From assembly GCF_003583365.1 (NCBI RefSeq), contig NZ_QXED01000001.1:1116001-1180000 (forward strand): a stretch of 64,000 nucleotides of DNA. The letters run 5' to 3'. The position numbers and the translations under genes were made by a program. The notes beneath the pieces were generated by a model that was given only the letters and a program-made list of their open reading frames with translations, was not told the DNA's origin and ran no database searches. Below, in pieces: positions 59,817 through 64,000 of the stretch (position 1 is its first letter; each line of letters begins with the position of its first letter). Source of the DNA: Fibrisoma montanum (GTDB taxonomy: Bacteria; Bacteroidota; Bacteroidia; Cytophagales; Spirosomataceae).

Positions 59817-60899
59817 TTAGTCGATTTCAATCACCACATCACTTGTCAGCGGGTGTGCCACGCAGGTTAATACGTAACCCGCTTTCAGTTCGGCGTCGGT
59901 CAGGCCGTCTTCTTCATCCAGTTTCACCTTGCCCGACGTACAACGGCCCAGACAAGCGGTACACATCCCCGCCTGGCAGGAGTAAGGCAGATCAATGTCC
60001 AGTTCCAGTGCTGCTTCGAGGATCGTCTGATGGGGGGCTACCGTGAACTTATATTCACTGCCTTCATAGAGCACCGTGATCTCCGGATCGCCATCCTCAT
60101 CAACGATACCGCCACCAGCCCCAGCCTCTTCTACCACTTCACCAACGGGAACGGGTGCAGTTACGTAGCTTTCCTTGTACACACGCTCGGACGGCACACC
60201 TAACAACGACAGGGCCGAACGGGCTTCGGCCATCATGCCATCCGGGCCGCACAGATAGAACGTAGCATTCTGCAACTGATACGAATCCAACTCACCCAGC
60301 AGCTTTGTCAGCGAATGCTGGTTGAGCCTCCCTTCGAGGCCACTCCAGCCAAAACCGGGCTGGCTCAATACGTGCGTCACCTGGAAACGATTTTTACCGT
60401 GGGCCTGCTCCATCGCATCCAGGTGCGCCTTGTAAATAATGGATTCCTTAGTACGGTTTCCATAAATCAGCCACACCCGACTGGCCGGTTCTACGTGCAG
60501 AATCGACTTGGCCATCGAGAACAAAGGGGTGATGCCACTACCGGCTCCAATCAGCACGACCAGCCGCCGGTTCTGCGAATCCAATTTAGGAACGAAGGTT
60601 CCCATCGGTTCCAGCGTTTCGATAATGTCGCCGGATTTGATACGGTCACAGAGGTAGTTCGACGCCAGACCGCCCGGCACGCGTTTTACCGATACGGCCA
60701 GCGATACGTCTACATGGGGCGAACTGGCCATTGAATACGACCGCCGGACCTTCTGCCCGTTGATATTCAGCAGGAATGTCAGAAACTGACCGGGCTGGTA
60801 ACGTACTTCTTCGTTGATGGGGTGCCAGAAAGTAATCGTAACGGCGTCCGGCGTTTCACGAACGACGTCTTTAACTTTTAGAAAATATCGATTTGCCAT
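59817..60899 (-). CDS. Ferredoxin-NADP reductase with C-terminal 2Fe-2S domain (PaaE/Hmp-reductase type)
   Basis: The 360-residue flavoprotein transfers electrons from NAD(P)H through FAD to a plant-type 2Fe-2S cluster and a partner. FAD is bound by RRSYSMASSPH (52-62), NAD(P) by VLIGAGSGITPLFSM; the iron-sulfur domain has Cys308, Cys313, Cys316 and Cys346 (SCQAGMCTAC, then LTCVAHP). It resembles PaaE of the phenylacetyl-CoA epoxidase but no paaABCD genes are here, so the partner may be another oxygenase or a fatty-acid desaturase. A promoter (60977-60984) lies upstream. Confidence 0.93.
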   Translation of the reverse strand: MANRYFLKVKDVVRETPDAVTITFWHPINEEVRYQPGQFLTFLLNINGQKVRRSYSMASSPHVDVSLAVSVKRVPGGLASNYLCDRIKSGDIIETLEPMGTFVPKLDSQNRRLVVLIGAGSGITPLFSMAKSILHVEPASRVWLIYGNRTKESIIYKAHLDAMEQAHGKNRFQVTHVLSQPGFGWSGLEGRLNQHSLTKLLGELDSYQLQNATFYLCGPDGMMAEARSALSLLGVPSERVYKESYVTAPVPVGEVVEEAGAGGGIVDEDGDPEITVLYEGSEYKFTVAPHQTILEAALELDIDLPYSCQAGMCTACLGRCTSGKVKLDEEDGLTDAELKAGYVLTCVAHPLTSDVVIEID

Positions 60900-60976
60900 T
60901 GTTTCAGGTTGCGCTTTACTCTTCGGAGCCTGGCCTTCAACGCCATCAGCGGTTAATGGCTCACGTCCGACATCTG

Positions 60977-60984
60977 CAAAAGTA
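60977..60984 (-). promoter_or_regulatory. Promoter of the ferredoxin-reductase gene, -7 element TACTTTTG
   Basis: TACTTTTG on the minus strand fits TAnnTTTG. It lies 78 bases before the start at 60899, in the 109-base gap to the kinase gene. Confidence 0.45.
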
Positions 60985-61008
60985 CGGCAGACCGCCGTTT
61001 AATACGCT

Positions 61009-61851
61009 TTATAAACGGTGAAACTCGACCAGCCGTTCAGCCGGAGCTTTCAAAATATGCCCTACGGTCATGTCCTCCTCAGCCGTTACCTGACTCAGCT
61101 GATCGGCAAAGTAGTAGGCAATGGACCCGACAAAGTGAACCGGCCACTCACCTGCCTCCGGAAACCGACGAACGTAGATGGTCAGAAACGACCGGAAGGC
61201 TTCTTTCACCAGCGTATTAACATACGGATGAGCCAGATGTTCGGTCAGAAAGGGTGTGAACGAAGCGAAGTAGCGATTGGGAAACGGCTTCTGGTAGGCA
61301 TTTTCCAGCAGAGTAGCCCGATCCAGGGCGTAGCGTTCAGCGAATGCGCTGCGCAGGTCGTCCGGCAGCCGCTCCTGAAAATAATCCCGAACGAGCGTTT
61401 TGCCCAGATACCCTCCGCTGCCTTCATCGCCCAGCCAGAAACCCAGCGTCTGAATGCCGCGTGTGATTTGCCCATCGGTGCAGCAGCAGGCATTGGCGCC
61501 GGTTCCCAGAATACACACGATGGCAGCCTCCCGACCAGCCGCCCCCCGGGCCGCGCCCAGCATGTCGCTGTTGACGTCGACGGTTACCAGGTTTGGGAAC
61601 ACTGCCCTGAGCGCATCGGCTACTATGATGTTTACGCTGGGACCACTACACCCGGCTCCGTAAAAAAATACGTTTTGAACAGCCGCTCGGTTAATTTGAG
61701 GGAGCAATTGCAACCGTAGGCGGTCAATTATGGTCTCTGTATTCTGGTAGTACGGATTAAATCCGTCGGTATGCAGGGTCTGAACAGAACCATTGGCAGT
61801 TACTAACCGCCAGTCTGTTTTTGTTGAGCCGCTATCGGCAATGAGCATCAT
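61009..61851 (-). CDS. BadF/BadG-type ATPase, N-acetylglucosamine-kinase-like
   Basis: The protein of 280 residues has an actin-like ATPase fold. The phosphate-1 motif is IADSGSTKTDWRLV at the start; GAGCSGPSVN and VCILGTGANAC (phosphate-2) follow, and QTLGFWLGDEGSGGYLGKTL is the typical N-acetylglucosamine kinase segment. The ending (FVGSIAYYFADQLSQ) is the adenosine-binding region. It probably phosphorylates GlcNAc or a related amino sugar from cell-wall turnover, which would fit the NagZ-like fusion at 34175, though that is inference. Confidence 0.9.
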   Translation of the reverse strand: MMLIADSGSTKTDWRLVTANGSVQTLHTDGFNPYYQNTETIIDRLRLQLLPQINRAAVQNVFFYGAGCSGPSVNIIVADALRAVFPNLVTVDVNSDMLGAARGAAGREAAIVCILGTGANACCCTDGQITRGIQTLGFWLGDEGSGGYLGKTLVRDYFQERLPDDLRSAFAERYALDRATLLENAYQKPFPNRYFASFTPFLTEHLAHPYVNTLVKEAFRSFLTIYVRRFPEAGEWPVHFVGSIAYYFADQLSQVTAEEDMTVGHILKAPAERLVEFHRL

Positions 61852-61914
61852 ATAATTTAATTTATGTGGCGCCAGGCACGATCCAGTGGACGTGCTACGA
61901 TTCGCGAAAATGAA

Positions 61915-62166
61915 TTAGATTAACCGACCTACGGCTTTGAATTTGGCAAAAACCCAGTCGGCATGCGGGGCATCGGTCAGTTCGGCGGTAAGGTCCTGCC
62001 CGGCCCAGTGTTCGTAGTGTTTGCCGTTGCGCCAGAGCCTTGATGCCGATACGTCGTAGATGATGCCCTGGTAGGCGCACCAGATTTCGTCGCGGTCGCT
62101 GCCGTTGCGGAGTGCCAGTTGGGACCGCGTATACGGAGTCAGCAACGGCAGATCAGTAGAATGCAT
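61915..62166 (-). CDS. Cytochrome b5-like heme/steroid-binding domain protein
   Basis: The 83-residue protein consists of one cytochrome-b5-type domain: LTPYTRSQLALRNGSDRDEI, WCAYQGIIYDVSASRLWRNG, then KHYEHWAGQDLTAELTDAPHADW. The heme-ligand His positions are occupied by His in GKHYEHWAG and His in APHADW, so heme binding is possible, though the family also holds non-heme members (MAPR-like). Soluble and without a signal peptide. No partner is evident. Confidence 0.85.
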   Translation of the reverse strand: MHSTDLPLLTPYTRSQLALRNGSDRDEIWCAYQGIIYDVSASRLWRNGKHYEHWAGQDLTAELTDAPHADWVFAKFKAVGRLI

Positions 62167-62270
62167 ACGTCCGTTTAGTCAATCGGAATAATTATTGCTC
62201 ACTTTAGATTGTGGGTGAACACAAATTTAGCGTAACTTTAGCCACTTCTGTTTACATGCAACGATTAACC

Positions 62271-62723
62271 ATGAGAAAGACTTCTCTCCCCTTATTATTC
62301 ACTATAGTAGCGCTGGTAGGTCTGCTGACAGGTTGCAGCAAGGAAAAAACGCCACCTATCACCGAGCGGATTGCCAAAATCTGGACGGCCCGGATCGTGG
62401 AAGAGAATAGTGTGGTGGTGTATAGCCGGGGCGTTACCAACCCTGCTCCCGTTCGGCCTACGTATTCGAACTTCAGACTTGATCTGGTTAACGCACCGAC
62501 GGCCCGTTATACCGAGTTCGATGGCAATACGTTCGTTGGCCAATACACGGTAACGGATTCAAAACTGACACTGACTTCCCTAAACCCTCAGCCTACCGGT
62601 ACTACGGGTACCATTGAGTTTACAATCAACTCAATCAGCGACAACGAATTAGTGCTGACGCGGTCGTCGCAGAGCCAGAAAACGGGTAACTCGACTAATA
62701 AGTACACCCTGTCGAATCCGTAA
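62271..62723 (+). CDS. Lipoprotein with lipocalin-like size and strand pattern
   Basis: The 150-residue protein starts at ATG 62271 (a longer frame to 62211 would displace the signal). Signal with lipobox LTGC (LPLLFTIVALVGLLTGCSKE). The mature part reads like a small beta barrel: ITERIAKIWTARIVEENSVV, then YTEFDGNTFVGQYTVTDSKLTLTSL, then IEFTINSISDNELVLTRS. This matches the lipocalin-like family of Bacteroidota lipoproteins in form. Its ligand is unknown. Confidence 0.8.
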   Translation: MRKTSLPLLFTIVALVGLLTGCSKEKTPPITERIAKIWTARIVEENSVVVYSRGVTNPAPVRPTYSNFRLDLVNAPTARYTEFDGNTFVGQYTVTDSKLTLTSLNPQPTGTTGTIEFTINSISDNELVLTRSSQSQKTGNSTNKYTLSNP

Positions 62724-62747
62724 GGCCCGCAAACCAATTCTTACTTT

Positions 62748-62783
62748 AAGCCGTTCCGTTCATCAGACGGAACGGCTTTTTTG
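62748..62783 (+). terminator. Terminator after the lipoprotein gene
   Basis: Stem AAGCCGTTCCGT/ACGGAACGGCTT (62748-62759 with 62767-62778), loop of 7, followed by a T-rich tail. Confidence 0.9.
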
Positions 62784-62849
62784 TTCCATTTCATCGTTCT
62801 GACTGCCACCTTTCTATTGTCTGGTTGGTAGTCCAGCCTTAATTTAACC

Positions 62850-63872
62850 ATGACTGATCTGAATGCACTTGGCGAAATAGGATTAATTGACCGCATTCGA
62901 CAAGCCACGGCCGCACCAACCCACCCGGAAACCATCCGGGGCATCGGCGACGACGCAGCCGTTTTTGACTGGGGAGATGCCTACGGATTGCTGTCGACGG
63001 ACATGCTGGTCGAGGGCGTCCATTTTGACCTGACCTACGTTCCCCTGAAACACCTCGGCTTTAAAGCGGTGGCTGTAAACGTATCTGACATCGCAGCTAT
63101 GAACGGCCTGCCGGTGCAAATTACGGTATCCGTAGGGCTAAGCAGCCGTTTCCCGGTCGAAGCTGTCGATGAACTCTACGATGGTATCCGGGCGGCCTGC
63201 GAAGCGTACAACATAGACCTGGTTGGGGGCGACACCACCACTTCGCGGTCGGGGCTGATCATCTCAATTTCCGTGCTGGGTAAGGTACCCAAAGATCGAA
63301 TTACCTACCGCAGCACGGCTCAGGTTAACGATGTTATCTGCGTAACGGGAGACCTGGGCGCAGCTTATCTGGGCCTGCAACTGCTGGAGCGTGAAAAACA
63401 GGTGTTTCTGGCCGATCCGAACATGCAGCCAAGCCTGTCGGAAGAACGGTCGTACCTGATTCAGCGCCAGCTACGTCCCGACGCCCGCACCGACGTTGTG
63501 CATGAACTTCGGGACCTGAACATAGTACCCACGGCCATGATCGATATCTCAGACGGGCTGGCTTCGGAACTGCTGCATCTGTGCCGCCAGTCGAACAAAG
63601 GGGCAGTTATCTTCGACGAAAACATCCCTATCGACGACCAGACGTATCTGGCGGCTGACGAATTCAAGATAAGTCCCGTTACGTCGGCGTTGAACGGCGG
63701 GAAGGACTACGAGCTATTGTTCACGGTACGGCCGCAAGAATTCGAGCGGTTGCAGAACAACTCCCGCATTACGGCTATCGGCTACATCACGGCTGATCCG
63801 TCGCAGATTGTACTGGCAACAAAAGCCGGTCAGCAAACGCCTATCCGCGCCCAGGGCTGGCAAAACGGGTAA
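62850..63872 (+). CDS. thiL: Thiamine-phosphate kinase
   Basis: Phosphorylates thiamine phosphate to thiamine diphosphate, the last step of the pathway. The 340-residue protein has GIGDDAAVFDWGDAYGLLSTDMLVEGVHF-like motifs (about 31-58; metal and substrate Asp), AVNVSDIAAMNGLP, GGDTTTSRSGLIIS, TGDLGAAYLGL and MIDISDGLASELLHLCRQS. These cover the complete PurM/ThiL-like fold. The length is normal for Bacteroidota. No other thi genes and no TPP riboswitch are in the window. Confidence 0.95.
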   Translation: MTDLNALGEIGLIDRIRQATAAPTHPETIRGIGDDAAVFDWGDAYGLLSTDMLVEGVHFDLTYVPLKHLGFKAVAVNVSDIAAMNGLPVQITVSVGLSSRFPVEAVDELYDGIRAACEAYNIDLVGGDTTTSRSGLIISISVLGKVPKDRITYRSTAQVNDVICVTGDLGAAYLGLQLLEREKQVFLADPNMQPSLSEERSYLIQRQLRPDARTDVVHELRDLNIVPTAMIDISDGLASELLHLCRQSNKGAVIFDENIPIDDQTYLAADEFKISPVTSALNGGKDYELLFTVRPQEFERLQNNSRITAIGYITADPSQIVLATKAGQQTPIRAQGWQNG

Positions 63873-63881
63873 GCCGGGCTG

Positions 63882-64000
63882 TCACTGCGACCGTACGAAC
63901 TTGATGTAGCAGGCATTGCAGGGAGGAATGATCAGCAGCGAGTCCTGCCGAACGCGCAGGGCCTGCTGAAAACGCACGTTTGCACCGTTGGTCGAAATGA
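63882..64000 (-). CDS. C-terminal fragment of an unknown protein (cut by window edge)
   Basis: The last 39 codons of a minus-strand gene enter from the right edge and stop at TGA (63884-63882). The visible end reads ...GANVRFQQALRVRQDSLLIIPPCNACYIKFVRSQ in two strands with a CNAC pair near the end. It is too short to identify. The frame is open to the window edge and codon use fits coding sequence. It is convergent with thiL at 9 bases. Confidence 0.6.
   Translation of the reverse strand, partial: ISTNGANVRFQQALRVRQDSLLIIPPCNACYIKFVRSQ

Noticed and set aside
62724-62849. TPP riboswitch before thiL
   Set aside because: The gap holds the terminator of the preceding gene and no CUGAGA or similar TPP core.

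Overview
The window is a chromosomal stretch of a member of the Bacteroidota, most likely a Cytophagales/Spirosoma-like bacterium. The reasons are: promoter elements of the Bacteroidota type (TAnnTTTG) instead of a classical -35/-10; a C-terminal type IX secretion sorting domain on two secreted proteins; the ribosomal cluster rpmG-DUF4295-ftsY; bacillithiol synthesis (BshC); the long form of IspH; DUF2256 and TIGR03643/DUF2805 proteins; and tRNA genes without an encoded CCA end. The genus is inference. I see no rRNA, CRISPR array, prophage or intact insertion sequence. Nearly all the DNA is ordinary, densely packed chromosome.

Layout. 1-4600: partial secreted protein, tRNA-Cys, ribosomal protein S1 (rpsA) with a structured leader, an HNH nuclease, smpB and an OmpH/Skp-type periplasmic chaperone. 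4600-16200: penicillin acylase, glycerophosphodiesterase, GH3-family adenylase, flavin reductase, ispH, a family-10-like glycosyl hydrolase lipoprotein, the DUF2256/DUF2805 pair, an Lrp regulator and a TPR protein. 16400-25200: hpt, a stand-alone nuoD, rpmG-DUF4295-ftsY, rimO, bshC, 5-formyl-THF cyclo-ligase and asd. 25300-34000: lipoprotein, tRNA-Leu, dihydroorotase, hemB, a two-component system facing a sorting-domain protein, a small secreted protein and a rhodanese. 34100-46500: an NagZ-like/beta-lactamase fusion, a 1309-residue adhesin-like Ig-repeat protein, tadA, superoxide dismutase, tRNA-His, a carotenoid enzyme with a CarH-like MerR regulator, a 2-hydroxyacid dehydrogenase and a YheT-like hydrolase. 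47000-54400: a surface-glycan cluster on the minus strand (two GT2 enzymes, GT-C-like membrane protein, methyltransferase, five-bladed propeller-type glycosidase-like protein, epimerase). 54500-64000: lipoproteins, M3 peptidase, a BlaI/BlaR1-like pair with clear operators, a ferredoxin-reductase, an N-acetylglucosamine-kinase-like protein, a cytochrome b5 protein, thiL and a partial gene.

The signals most worth a second look are regulatory. The rpsA leader folds on paper into a textbook H-type pseudoknot (7 bp + 8 bp, interleaved, no base between the stems) ending 14 bases before the start codon, a candidate S1 autoregulatory element. The BlaI-like repressor gene has two identical-format operators, TACGAA-N4-TTCGTA, placed over its promoter. 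A CarH-like photoreceptor candidate, with its B12-pocket residues mostly kept, sits directly after a carotenoid gene and has three TTGTTTAA boxes upstream. The epimerase of the glycan cluster has codon use unlike its neighbours and Phe in place of the catalytic Tyr.
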